A stretch of DNA of 64,000 bases from Longilinea sp035560795 (GTDB taxonomy: Bacteria > Chloroflexota > Anaerolineae > Anaerolineales > Anaerolineaceae), in NCBI GenBank assembly GCA_035560795.1, contig DATMYV010000039.1, positions 1-64,000 of the forward strand, given 5' to 3'. Positions 25,824 through 33,678 of the stretch are shown piece after piece (the stretch's first letter is position 1; each line of letters begins with the position of its first letter). The notes beneath the pieces were generated by a model that was not told where the DNA came from, searched no databases, and saw nothing but the letters and a program-made list of their open reading frames with translations. The position numbers and the translations under genes are program-made.

Positions 25824-26582
25824 TTATTTCAGATTTTCAGACCTTTCTATGATTGTCAGACTGCGGTTTTCCATGTTAAAAAGTGCTTTCCTTAGTTCGG
25901 CGATGCTGGGTGTTTCAATGTGTAGTTGGTTGACGCCCAGAAACTCATTCAAACGGTGAACATCGCCGCTTTTTATCAAAGGAATTTGCCCGATCTGGGG
26001 GTAGGTTGAGCGGGCATCGGTTGGTGAGAGGTGTCGGGATATTTCAAGAGCTTCAATCGGTGTATCGATGGGGATCAATCCAAGGTTTGCTATCATTCCA
26101 AAGGCTTTGCGGTCAATATGGGCTGGAATTAGGATTCCGCCTAGCTCGTTCACTTTTTCCCAGGCTTCACGAATTGAAAGAGCTGCCGAGTTGAGTAGAA
26201 GTCGAGTCTCGATGCGGATGAAATCCCCGGTTTCATCCACCACTAATTGTTCACCAAAATAATCTGGCCGGTTTTCAATGGGTGGTAGTGATTTATCGAT
26301 AAAAACCTGAAAGGCATTCATTTGTTCCAGGGTATCGAAAAGGCATAAGCTGTGGATTTCTTCCTGTGTTTGCACCTCCATTCCTGGCGAAATGATAAGG
26401 CCGGTACCTTTCGCAGCCTGAATGACTGCTTCGACATTCGCGCTGGCATTGTGGTCGGTGATGGCGATCCATTGAATGCCTTTTGAGAGTGCTTCCTCAA
26501 CGATCAAGGGCGGGATCATCTCGATTTCTGCGCAAGGTGAAAGGACCGTGTGAACGTGAAATTCCGCCCTTATTGTCCTCAC
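25824..26582 (-). CDS. PHP-domain putative metal-dependent phosphoesterase
   Basis: About 252 residues starting at GTG 26582 (GGAG seven nt upstream). A longer frame reaching 26738 overlaps the preceding gene and lacks support. Metal-binding motifs EFHVHTVLSPC, ITDHNASAN, PGMEVQT and PAHIDRKAFG fit the PHP fold. PHP proteins of this type occur in [FeFe] hydrogenase gene cassettes, where their substrate is unknown. The gene sits between a DRTGG protein and hydC and is expected to be co-transcribed with them. Confidence 0.85.
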   Translation of the reverse strand: MRTIRAEFHVHTVLSPCAEIEMIPPLIVEEALSKGIQWIAITDHNASANVEAVIQAAKGTGLIISPGMEVQTQEEIHSLCLFDTLEQMNAFQVFIDKSLPPIENRPDYFGEQLVVDETGDFIRIETRLLLNSAALSIREAWEKVNELGGILIPAHIDRKAFGMIANLGLIPIDTPIEALEISRHLSPTDARSTYPQIGQIPLIKSGDVHRLNEFLGVNQLHIETPSIAELRKALFNMENRSLTIIERSENLK

Positions 26583-26613
26583 CTTGAATCTCCATAACAG
26601 CCTGCCCAAAAGC

Positions 26614-26958
26614 CTAGCTGCACCGCAATCCCATCTCCCATAGTTTACCGACGATAAAAAAAGTAGGCTTATCAGATGATAAAAGCGTGAGGTCTTCCTC
26701 GTTTGCTTTGGCAATGGTTGCCGGGTCAGGCATGGCACCTTCGCTGATTATTACCGCACATTGATCTAGAAGCGCAGCTACCGCAACAATATTGGCATGA
26801 GCCTGCAGTGTTACCCAGATACCCTGATGCGGTGCGCCAGCCATCACACAACTGAGTAAATCGGAGGTGTAACCTCCGCTCGGCTCGATTTGAGAAAAAA
26901 CTTTTGCGTCGGTAAGAACAGTTAAATTCAATTCGTCAATAATTGTCTGCAAATTCAT
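26614..26958 (-). CDS. DRTGG-domain protein (short form)
   Basis: 114 residues, essentially a single DRTGG domain (YTSDLLSCVMAGAPHQGIWVTL, split over ~30-52, then IVAVAALLDQCAVII). The domain is widespread as a regulatory module but has no defined ligand. It follows the CBS/ATPase gene by 12 nt and is one of two DRTGG proteins flanking it. Confidence 0.8.
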   Translation of the reverse strand: MNLQTIIDELNLTVLTDAKVFSQIEPSGGYTSDLLSCVMAGAPHQGIWVTLQAHANIVAVAALLDQCAVIISEGAMPDPATIAKANEEDLTLLSSDKPTFFIVGKLWEMGLRCS

Positions 26959-26970
26959 GGTTATCTCTTT

Positions 26971-27963
26971 CTACCCGGTGGTATGGCCTTCGCTAAAGGA
27001 GGTCTTTTCCTGCAGGAGGATCTTCATGCGCAGGCGCGTTCCTTTGCCAACAGTTGATTCAAGGGACATTTGATCGACACAGCGTGCAATGTTGATCAAT
27101 CCCATGCCGGCGCCGAATCCAAGTTCGCGAATTTGTTCAGTAGCCGTGGAAAAACCTGGCCGCATTGCCATTTCAATATCCTTGATCCCGGGGCCGTAAT
27201 CGTAGGCGTCAATTGAGATTTGGTGGGGTTCGATCTCCACGCGGATTACACCGCCTTCGGTTGTGTGGATGATCAAATTCATCTCAGCTTCATATACGGC
27301 AATGCCGGTACGCCTTGCGATTTGTGGATTTGCACCCAGCCGGATCAAAGCGCGCTTTATATTGCTGGAGGCTGCTCCACCGCGATTGAAATCGCCCGCT
27401 TTGATGTTATAGCGCAAGATCAAACTTGTCCGGTCAGACTCAATATCCTCGAATAAATGGCTTGCCCGGTAGCGCCTGACCTCTTCAGTGTGGTAATCCT
27501 GCTGGAGGGCTTTTAGTAATCCCCGGGTAATATCGCCTTTCGTAAGGATGCCAACCAGATTGCCTTCGATATCCAGAACAGGCAGCCGGCCTACTTTTTT
27601 ATTGACAAAGGTCTTTAGAGCATCGACTAACGGGTCGATGTCTTTGATCAATAGGACGTCTTTGGTCATATAATCCTTGACCGTAGCGTCCAATTGGTTA
27701 TCCCGCATGCAAAGAATTAAATCCTCAATGCTTAAGATTCCAATGACTTTTTTCGAATCGGATACGACCGGCGCGCCTGAAATACGTGCCTGACGAAACA
27801 AATCGAGGCACTCCCGCATGGTCATTTCAGCCCGGACCGTCTTTGGATTTGATCCCATCGCATCGCGGACTTTAATCTCATACGCCAGCTCTTCGACGCG
27901 CGAGATATATTCCGCCATCTGGTCTGTTACTATTCGCGAACTTTTGGAATGGTTATCCGTCAT
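26971..27963 (-). CDS. CBS-pair protein with GHKL (anti-sigma-like) ATPase domain
   Basis: 330 residues. Two CBS motifs (~30-150; GAPVVSDSKKVIGILS and GRLPVLDIEGNLVGILT) usually bind adenine nucleotides. The C-terminal ~190-320 region is a serine-kinase/anti-sigma type GHKL ATPase with YDYGPGIKD and FGAGMGLINIARC. The combination suggests energy-charge sensing tied to a kinase-like switch (inference). It lies between two DRTGG genes at the head of the hydrogenase operon, as in bifurcating-hydrogenase cassettes. Confidence 0.85.
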   Translation of the reverse strand: MTDNHSKSSRIVTDQMAEYISRVEELAYEIKVRDAMGSNPKTVRAEMTMRECLDLFRQARISGAPVVSDSKKVIGILSIEDLILCMRDNQLDATVKDYMTKDVLLIKDIDPLVDALKTFVNKKVGRLPVLDIEGNLVGILTKGDITRGLLKALQQDYHTEEVRRYRASHLFEDIESDRTSLILRYNIKAGDFNRGGAASSNIKRALIRLGANPQIARRTGIAVYEAEMNLIIHTTEGGVIRVEIEPHQISIDAYDYGPGIKDIEMAMRPGFSTATEQIRELGFGAGMGLINIARCVDQMSLESTVGKGTRLRMKILLQEKTSFSEGHTTG

Positions 27964-27981
27964 GGTATCCTGCAGAGAGAG

Positions 27982-28365
27982 TTACTCGCAGTCACACTGG
28001 TAGCCTTCGCAATCCATTGGCGATTCCAGGCTGGGCATGCCAGCCTGATACAACCGTCCACAAAGTTCGAACATTCCAAATGGCGAAGAAATGATTGGAA
28101 TTCCTTCGGCGTTTGCCAGATCGATCGTTTCTTTGGGTGGACATTTTCCTCGAACTAATATTATTGCCGCAACATCGGCCATTTGTGATGTGCGAACAAC
28201 CTGTGGATTGCACAAACCTGTTAATAGCACAGCCTCAGGCTGAATTGAGGCTAAGACGTCGCTCATCAAATCAGCTCCGCATCCACCTTTAATTTCCTGT
28301 GATAAATCCGAGGTATTTGTAAGCAACTTTCCATTGATAAGTTTAATCAGCTCGCTAACTTTCAT
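27982..28365 (-). CDS. DRTGG-domain protein with cysteine-rich tail
   Basis: About 127 residues from ATG 28365 (AGGTGA just upstream). A DRTGG-type domain (GGCGADLMSDVLASIQ, LLTGLCNPQVVRTSQ) covers most of the protein. The C-terminus ends with a cluster of cysteines (MDCEGYQCDCE) that could bind metal or an Fe-S cluster. First gene of the long minus-strand hydrogenase operon. Confidence 0.82.
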   Translation of the reverse strand: MKVSELIKLINGKLLTNTSDLSQEIKGGCGADLMSDVLASIQPEAVLLTGLCNPQVVRTSQMADVAAIILVRGKCPPKETIDLANAEGIPIISSPFGMFELCGRLYQAGMPSLESPMDCEGYQCDCE

Positions 28366-28430
28366 GGTCACCTGATGCCTCAATTTGTTTTATCCATTAC
28401 TCTATCATTTTACTATAAAGGGGGTACTTT

Positions 28431-28448
28431 TTGTGAAAAATAACACAT
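28431..28448 (-). promoter_or_regulatory. Rex-like operator candidate upstream of the hydrogenase operon
   Basis: TTGTGAA (28431-28437), 4 nt, then AACACAT (28442-28448). The left half matches the Rex box TTGTGAA-N4-TTCACAA exactly; the right half shares only CACA. It lies 66 nt upstream of the first gene. Rex senses NADH/NAD+, which would suit an NAD-linked hydrogenase. The rest of 28366-28626 holds the hisS promoter and no confident -10/-35 for the minus operon. Confidence 0.35.
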
Positions 28449-28586
28449 ATGACATGAGTAGCATCTTCCCAAGCATATTGCCAGACCCGGAGAATATGGA
28501 GACCCAAAACCTTTTTGAAGGCAACGACCTCAAAGTATATTTGTAAATTTTCATACATTTCCAATAAGACGGTTTATCTACGTTTA

Positions 28587-28595
28587 TGTTAAAAT
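28587..28595 (+). promoter_or_regulatory. Extended -10 promoter of hisS
   Basis: TGTTAAAAT (TGn plus TAAAAT at 28590-28595) lies 31 nt before the hisS ATG. No good -35 is present, consistent with an extended -10 promoter. No T-box structure was recognised. Confidence 0.5.
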
Positions 28596-28626
28596 ATTTC
28601 AATCATTGAGGTATCGAGGATGATTT

Positions 28627-29910
28627 ATGAAGACGATTATTCAATCCGTAAAAGGTACGCGGGATTTTTACCCAGAGGATATGGCCATCCGTTCCTGGTT
28701 GTATTCGGCGATTAAGGAAGTGTCAGAATCCTTTGGTTACCAGGAGTATGATGGACCGTTTATTGAGAAGATCGATCTTTACGCTGCAAAATCAGGCGAA
28801 GAGCTGGTAAAAGAACAGGCTTTCGTTTTTGAGGATCGCGGCGGCGGTTGGGTTACATTACGGCCTGAATTAACGCCTTCCCTGGCGCGGATGGTGGCGC
28901 AGAAACAAAATGAACTAACTTATCCGTTGCGCTGGTGGTCGTTTGGCCCCTTCTGGCGGTATGAACGCCCTCAAAAAGGCCGGACGCGTGAATTCTTCCA
29001 ATGGAATATCGATTTAATCGGCGCGTCCTCGGTAGAAGCGGATGCAGAATTAATTGCAGTCTGTGCCCGTTTCTTTCAGCATGTGGGATTGAAACCTTCG
29101 CAGGTGCGGATCCTGGTAAATAACCGCAGATTGATGGATTCTGAATTGCAAAGACTGGGCATTACCCCAGCTGAGAAGGCAGGCGTTTTCCGTTTGATCG
29201 ACCGGCGCGAAAAGTTAACTCTGGACGAATGGAAAGCCTATGCGCTGGAACTTGGTTTGACCGAAAACCAATTCGAAGGGATCCGTACTATCCTGGGCGA
29301 ACCTGAACTTTGGAAAAAATCGCCGGATCTGGTAAGGATGTTCGCAATTCTGGATCAGATGGGAATGACAGAATACGTCAGTTTTGACCCTAAAATCATT
29401 CGCGGATTGGATTATTACACTGGTACGGTATTTGAAGCCAGGGACATGGACCGGGAGGGCCGCTCAATTCTAGGCGGAGGCCATTATGATAATTTGGTCG
29501 GCGACGTGGGTGGCGATCCCCTTCCAGGGGTCGGGTTTGCCATGGGCGATGTGATGGCCGGGTTGGTGCTGCAAAAATATGGCTGTTTGCCTGCCTTTGA
29601 CCGCTGCCCAGCTCAGGCAATGGTGACCGTTTTTGATGCTGATTTGCTGCCAACATCATTTGAAATCGCAGACAGCCTGCGGAAATTTGGAATTAAAACG
29701 TTGAGCTATCCCGATCCGGTCAAGCTTCAGAAACAATTCAAATTCGCTGACCGGATTGGCGTCAGATTCGTGATCATAGTCGGCCCGGATGAAGCAGTTG
29801 AGAAAAAAGCGACGGTAAAGGACCTGATCCGCCACACACAAGCTACGGTTCCACAGGCGCAAGTGGCTGAGACCATTCAAGAATTTCTTGATAATCCTCC
29901 TATCTTATGA
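28627..29910 (+). CDS. hisS: Histidyl-tRNA synthetase
   Basis: 427-residue class II synthetase. The start MKTIIQSVKGTRDFYP carries the conserved KGTRDFYP. Motif 2 is RYERPQKGRTREFFQW, the histidine-specific motif is RGLDYYTGTVFE, and motif 3 is at GVGFAMGD with a C-terminal anticodon-binding domain. Full length. GAGG lies 6-7 nt before the ATG. The gene for its cognate tRNA-His follows the stop codon after 18 nt. Confidence 0.96.
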   Translation: MKTIIQSVKGTRDFYPEDMAIRSWLYSAIKEVSESFGYQEYDGPFIEKIDLYAAKSGEELVKEQAFVFEDRGGGWVTLRPELTPSLARMVAQKQNELTYPLRWWSFGPFWRYERPQKGRTREFFQWNIDLIGASSVEADAELIAVCARFFQHVGLKPSQVRILVNNRRLMDSELQRLGITPAEKAGVFRLIDRREKLTLDEWKAYALELGLTENQFEGIRTILGEPELWKKSPDLVRMFAILDQMGMTEYVSFDPKIIRGLDYYTGTVFEARDMDREGRSILGGGHYDNLVGDVGGDPLPGVGFAMGDVMAGLVLQKYGCLPAFDRCPAQAMVTVFDADLLPTSFEIADSLRKFGIKTLSYPDPVKLQKQFKFADRIGVRFVIIVGPDEAVEKKATVKDLIRHTQATVPQAQVAETIQEFLDNPPIL

Positions 29911-29916
29911 TACAAT
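29888..29916 (+). promoter_or_regulatory. Promoter of tRNA-His inside the hisS 3' end
   Basis: TTGATA (29888-29893), 17-nt spacer, TACAAT (29911-29916) with TG two bases before the -10. Predicted start near 29923, a few nt before the tRNA. The -35 and spacer overlap the last codons of hisS. Confidence 0.65.
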
Positions 29917-29928
29917 CCTGCCCGTCGT

Positions 29929-30001
29929 GGTGGGTGTAGCTCAACGGCAGAGCGCCACACTGTGGATGTGGATGTTGTGGGTTCGAAACCCATCACCCAC
30001 C
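29929..30001 (+). tRNA. tRNA-His (anticodon GTG)
   Basis: Full cloverleaf: acceptor GTGGGTG/CACCCAC, D-stem GCTC/GAGC, anticodon stem CCACA/TGTGG with loop CTGTGGA (anticodon GTG at 29962-29964), T-arm with TTCGAAA. G29929 can pair with C30001 as the extra G-1:C73 pair of tRNA-His. The CCA end is not encoded. Confidence 0.97.
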
Positions 30002-30011
30002 CTGATCTTTC

Positions 30012-30041
30012 AAACCTCGGGCAAATCCGAGGTTTTTATTT
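30012..30041 (+). terminator. Terminator after tRNA-His (copy 1)
   Basis: AAACCTCGG (30012-30020) pairs with CCGAGGTTT (30027-30035), 6-nt loop, followed by TTATTT. Terminates the hisS/tRNA-His transcript. Confidence 0.85.
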
Positions 30042-30105
30042 GGGCAGCTGTTGTCCCCGCAAGGGGATGGATAGGATCAAAATCCATCACCCACCCTGAT
30101 CTTTC

Positions 30106-30138
30106 AAACCTCGGGCAAATCCGAGGTTTTATTTTTTT
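30106..30138 (+). terminator. Duplicate terminator (copy 2)
   Basis: The same 9-bp stem as copy 1 at 30106-30114/30121-30129, with a longer T-run (TATTTTTTT). Lies 94 nt after the first. The rest of 30171-30293 shows no gene or clear signal. Confidence 0.8.
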
Positions 30139-30293
30139 GCGCAGCCGTTGTCCCCGTAAGGGGATGGATGGGTTTGTGATGGGATCTCGATCAACGTTTT
30201 TTGGTCGCGCGGGATTGGGGTTTTGAATTCAGAAAAGGTGGGGTAAATATAGGCTCAGGGTGGGATTGTTTTTGCATTCCATATCATAAACCA

Positions 30294-31601
30294 TTAGAAG
30301 GTTAAAAAGGTTTTATCCCTTAATTTGTTCGTTACAAACCAGGCGCCGATTTGGGTAAGAAGCGTAATCACAATTAGTGGAGTAAAACCAAATAGTTTTA
30401 TTAGAAATCCAGACGCGCTGGTTGTCAGAATGACAATGCCCATCAGAAACTGCGTAAAACCGATCATCAGGGAGCGTTCCTCCGGTTCTGCCAGGTTTAA
30501 TAACAAACTTGAAGAAGCGATTCCAAATCCTGTACCGCGCACGCCTGAAAGAAAAAAGACTGGGATTAGCCAAATGGCAGCAATGGTGGGGGTAACATGC
30601 AAGGGTTTCCCAAGAATGATAAGCAGCAACATCACCAGGATCATACCGCATCCAGCTGTCGCAGCTAGTCTCATGACTTTCTGGTTGTCAGTCTTCTTCG
30701 AAATTCGCCCCAGGACAATATTCGAAAGCAGGTTGGAAATCATTAACACGCCCAGGTAAGTTCCAACCCATTGCGGATCCACCTGGAATTCTTGCTGCGC
30801 AAGAATCGCATAGAAAGGTATTGCCATGGTCGATAGGATCATTAAAGCCTGGGTTGTCACCAGGCGGCGATAGTTGGAATTTGATAGAAGAACGCCAATG
30901 GCGATGTGGAATTGTTCTGCAATTTTACGGCGGGGGTTTGGATTCTCATCCGGTTCTTCGCGGATTCGATTAAATAGCAGCAAAGAAATGGAAGCAAACA
31001 CAAAATATCCCAAGGCCAACCCAGCATAATTATTTGGAAAAGAAAATGGGCTGGATTCCGAGAGGAACCAGCGCACAATAAAACTACCTCCAATTCCTAA
31101 CAGACCACCTGCACCCAAACGCCAGGCAAACATTTCTCCGCGCCATTGGGGCGGAATTGTCTTGCTGACCACCTCAAGAAATGGCAAACCTCCAATTCCA
31201 CTGGCTAGGGACGCAATGGAAAAGCTGACAAAAAACGCGATCAACATCCAATTCGGGTTTCGAATCAAGCCCATGCTCAGCGCCAGCATAAACCATGCTG
31301 CGATGCGTAGAGTGGACATTTGTTGGTACACCCGGATTTTTAATGGCCTGTTCTGTAAAAATCCTGCTACCCATAATTGAGGCAGCGCCCAGGAACCATC
31401 ACGGATGGGTAAAACAAGCCCTAAAAGGATGGGATTTTGAGTAAGGTGGCTGACAAAACCGACTAAAACCAATGTCGGATCGAGGAGAGCCTCCGCGAAG
31501 GTGAAGATAATGCCATTAATCACAACAAGGAAAAAATTCCTTTGGCCTTCGCGTTGCACAATGCCAGTATCATGGCGGATAGGTTTACTCTCGGATGTCA
31601 T
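30294..31601 (-). CDS. MFS transporter
   Basis: 435 residues with about 12 predicted membrane helices and a central charged loop (RIREEPDENPNPRRK), the major facilitator layout. Substrate unknown. The N-terminal half shares a pattern with the MFS protein at 62544-63803 (both have W-x-LPQL in the second helix region and a PPQW/PSDY motif near helix 5), so the two are probably paralogues. It is convergent with hisS/tRNA-His and divergent from the response regulator. Confidence 0.85.
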   Translation of the reverse strand: MTSESKPIRHDTGIVQREGQRNFFLVVINGIIFTFAEALLDPTLVLVGFVSHLTQNPILLGLVLPIRDGSWALPQLWVAGFLQNRPLKIRVYQQMSTLRIAAWFMLALSMGLIRNPNWMLIAFFVSFSIASLASGIGGLPFLEVVSKTIPPQWRGEMFAWRLGAGGLLGIGGSFIVRWFLSESSPFSFPNNYAGLALGYFVFASISLLLFNRIREEPDENPNPRRKIAEQFHIAIGVLLSNSNYRRLVTTQALMILSTMAIPFYAILAQQEFQVDPQWVGTYLGVLMISNLLSNIVLGRISKKTDNQKVMRLAATAGCGMILVMLLLIILGKPLHVTPTIAAIWLIPVFFLSGVRGTGFGIASSSLLLNLAEPEERSLMIGFTQFLMGIVILTTSASGFLIKLFGFTPLIVITLLTQIGAWFVTNKLRDKTFLTF

Positions 31602-31747
31602 TTTTTATTATTTGCCATCGGGAATTATGTTCTGAATAGTCTATCGCATTTTTTGGCTTTGTTGAAAGAAAAATAAATATCGACTATTCAATTATTCGTT
31701 TCGAAAAACAACCTCTCGGGTTATCACTTGTATCGGTGTGGAAAGAG

Positions 31748-31776
31748 TTGTAATGTACGGGATATAAACTTATAAT
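31748..31776 (+). promoter_or_regulatory. Sigma-70 promoter of the response regulator
   Basis: TTGTAA (31748-31753), 17-nt spacer, TATAAT (31771-31776). Start near 31783 leaves a leader of about 140 nt that is AT-rich and without a recognised structure. The remainder of the 322-nt intergenic region 31602-31923 shows no other confident feature. Confidence 0.65.
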
Positions 31777-31923
31777 AATCCTTATCCCACCGGATCATTC
31801 AATCCTATTGGTATCATTGGAATATTCAATTGATCGTATATATTGCGATCCAGATGGGTATATTTGAAGAATTAAAATCTAAGAATTTCTGTCTGGATTG
31901 ACAGATAAAAGGGGAAAGTTGAC

Positions 31924-32679
31924 ATGGTGGAGAAGAAACGCGTGTTGGTGGTTGATGACGAGCAAATAGCCAGGCTAACTTTGGAACGGATGTTACAGGT
32001 TGGCGGTTATGAAGTTGTAACCGTGGGAAGCGGTGAAGAAGCAATTGCAGAATTAAATGCCGATCATTTTGACGTGATGCTACTGGATTTAAATTTACCG
32101 GGAATGTCCGGTTTGGATGTATTATCAAATTCATTTACGGCAGCTCCTGACTTGAAAGTAATTGTTCTGACCGCATTCGGATCAATGGATTCGGCAATAA
32201 AAGCATTACGCTTCCGCGTTCATGATTACCTCGTTAAACCGGTGAAGAAAGAGCAGGTGTTAGCCAGTATCAATGAGGCCATAGAAACCCGCAGCCTTAT
32301 CGCAAATCAGGTTGTTGAGTCAAAGGCAACCTACGCGACAGCATCTGATCGCCGTTCCATCTATCAAATCGGGGATGGCGCTGTCATCGATTGCAATCGT
32401 CGAGTAATCACTTGGAATACAGTATCGATTCATCTGACGCCAACCGAAGCAAAATTATTCCGTGCTTTTGTGGATGCCCCTGGAATTGTTTTAAGCCCTT
32501 CCGAATTGGTTTCCTTTAGTCATGGATATAAAACGAATCAATTTGAAGCAGCGCGGATTTTGAGGCCGGTTTTTTCCAGGCTGCGAGGAAAATTGGAACC
32601 AATTCCTGGCGCGGAGGAATGGATTCGAAATGTACGGGGATCCGGCTATGTTTTTGAAGCCGAGGTTACGAAACTATAA
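31924..32679 (+). CDS. OmpR/PhoB-like response regulator
   Basis: 251 residues. Receiver domain (1-~120) with acidic pocket VVDDE, phospho-acceptor in MLLDLNLPGMSG, Thr/Lys switch in VLTAFGS and YLVKP. C-terminal winged helix (~155-248): HLTPTEAKLFRAFVD and VRGSGYVFE are typical of OmpR-type DNA-binding domains. No histidine kinase is adjacent on the same strand, so the cognate partner could be the large hybrid kinase at 35385-40358 (inference). Confidence 0.9.
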   Translation: MVEKKRVLVVDDEQIARLTLERMLQVGGYEVVTVGSGEEAIAELNADHFDVMLLDLNLPGMSGLDVLSNSFTAAPDLKVIVLTAFGSMDSAIKALRFRVHDYLVKPVKKEQVLASINEAIETRSLIANQVVESKATYATASDRRSIYQIGDGAVIDCNRRVITWNTVSIHLTPTEAKLFRAFVDAPGIVLSPSELVSFSHGYKTNQFEAARILRPVFSRLRGKLEPIPGAEEWIRNVRGSGYVFEAEVTKL

Positions 32680-32683
32680 CGAA

Positions 32684-33637
32684 TCAGGGCGATTGATGCC
32701 AGGGGAACTCGCTGCCTGTGACTTGTGGCGGATTGAGCCAGGATAGCCAACCAGTTGAATGACGTTTTTCTGGAGGATAATGGTCATATCCAACCATTAC
32801 CAGGCTGCTGCATAACAACCCTGCGCCAACCCACTGCCAGGGACTCATTTGTTCGCCTAACCAGAGATGTGAAAGGGCAACTGTAACGATCAGTTCGCCC
32901 AATCCGAGCAATGCGGTCTGCATTCCGCCAAGATTTTTTACGCCATAAAATAATGTTAATCTTGAACCAAAGGTCAGAATTCCCATCCCAAGAATTGGCC
33001 ACCAAGGGACATCAGTCGTCGGCAATGCGGGTTTGAACAAAAGAAAAGCCAATAAGACTGTTACTGCCATTGACAGAAGAGTGTAAAAAGTCACTGTTGG
33101 AGCAGGCACCTCAAAAAGAACACGTTGATTAATGATCAGGTGCAGGGCGTATAAACCAGCTGATCCAATCATTAATCCAGCCCCGATTAAATCCACCTGA
33201 TCCGTCCCAGTTGTCAACAACAATACCACGCCAGGTAAAGAGAGTGTCAGGCGGAAAAATGTCATTCGAGTGATGGTTTGCCGGTCAAGAAGAAGCCAAA
33301 TTGCCGCAAAAAGGGGGTAAAAGGAGTAAAGTAATTGGCCGATCCCGGCATTTATCCTTCCGAGGGCGGTATAAAAAAGGATGGAACCCAGCCCATTAAT
33401 AACACCGGCCAGGATACAGCCATATAAACCGACCGGAAAAATATAAAAGAATTGACGTTTGTAAGTGAGCATGAGAACGGAAAGCAGGATTGTCGCAATA
33501 CTGGTTCTCAGGGCAACCACCGCCAACGGTGTAAATCCAATCAGGATCGCTTGCTTACCAAAAACAGGCACGATGCCAAGAAGCATAGCCGAAGCCAATG
33601 CAGCCTGTATTCCCTTTGCCCGTTTATTAGTGCTCAT
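32684..33637 (-). CDS. EamA/DMT-family transporter
   Basis: 317 residues with ten predicted membrane helices in two EamA repeats (first ~10-150, second ~160-295). Such proteins export amino acids or small metabolites; RhtA, a threonine/homoserine exporter, belongs to this superfamily. It follows the threonine synthase-receiver gene by 41 nt on the same strand, which makes threonine or a related amino acid a reasonable guess for the substrate (inference). It ends 4 nt from the convergent response regulator, with no terminator between them. Confidence 0.87.
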   Translation of the reverse strand: MSTNKRAKGIQAALASAMLLGIVPVFGKQAILIGFTPLAVVALRTSIATILLSVLMLTYKRQFFYIFPVGLYGCILAGVINGLGSILFYTALGRINAGIGQLLYSFYPLFAAIWLLLDRQTITRMTFFRLTLSLPGVVLLLTTGTDQVDLIGAGLMIGSAGLYALHLIINQRVLFEVPAPTVTFYTLLSMAVTVLLAFLLFKPALPTTDVPWWPILGMGILTFGSRLTLFYGVKNLGGMQTALLGLGELIVTVALSHLWLGEQMSPWQWVGAGLLCSSLVMVGYDHYPPEKRHSTGWLSWLNPPQVTGSEFPWHQSP

Positions 33638-33678
33638 GCAATCCGTGCCCCCGTCCTGATCGCCAACAGTAATGAAAA

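Larger units (their letters stand above)
29990..30170 (+). repeat. 94-bp tandem duplication of tRNA-His 3' end plus terminator
   Basis: The segment beginning CCATCACCCACCCTGATC at 29990 recurs at 30084. Each copy contains the last 12 nt of tRNA-His, an identical 9-bp terminator stem, and a CCCC-GNAA-GGGG mini-hairpin (GCAA in copy 1, GTAA in copy 2). Copies differ by a few substitutions and a 3-nt difference in the T-run. No integrase is near. Confidence 0.85.

Noticed and set aside
26583..26738. N-terminal extension of the PHP protein
   Set aside because: It overlaps the upstream DRTGG gene, looks non-conserved, and a GTG with a good ribosome site lies directly before the first PHP motif.
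28366..28626. T-box leader or attenuator ahead of hisS
   Set aside because: The leader after the predicted start is only about 25 nt and no specifier or antiterminator structure is seen.
29929..30170. Integrated mobile element with attL/attR at tRNA-His
   Set aside because: The repeated tRNA ends are only 94 bp apart and no integrase, excisionase or phage gene is nearby.
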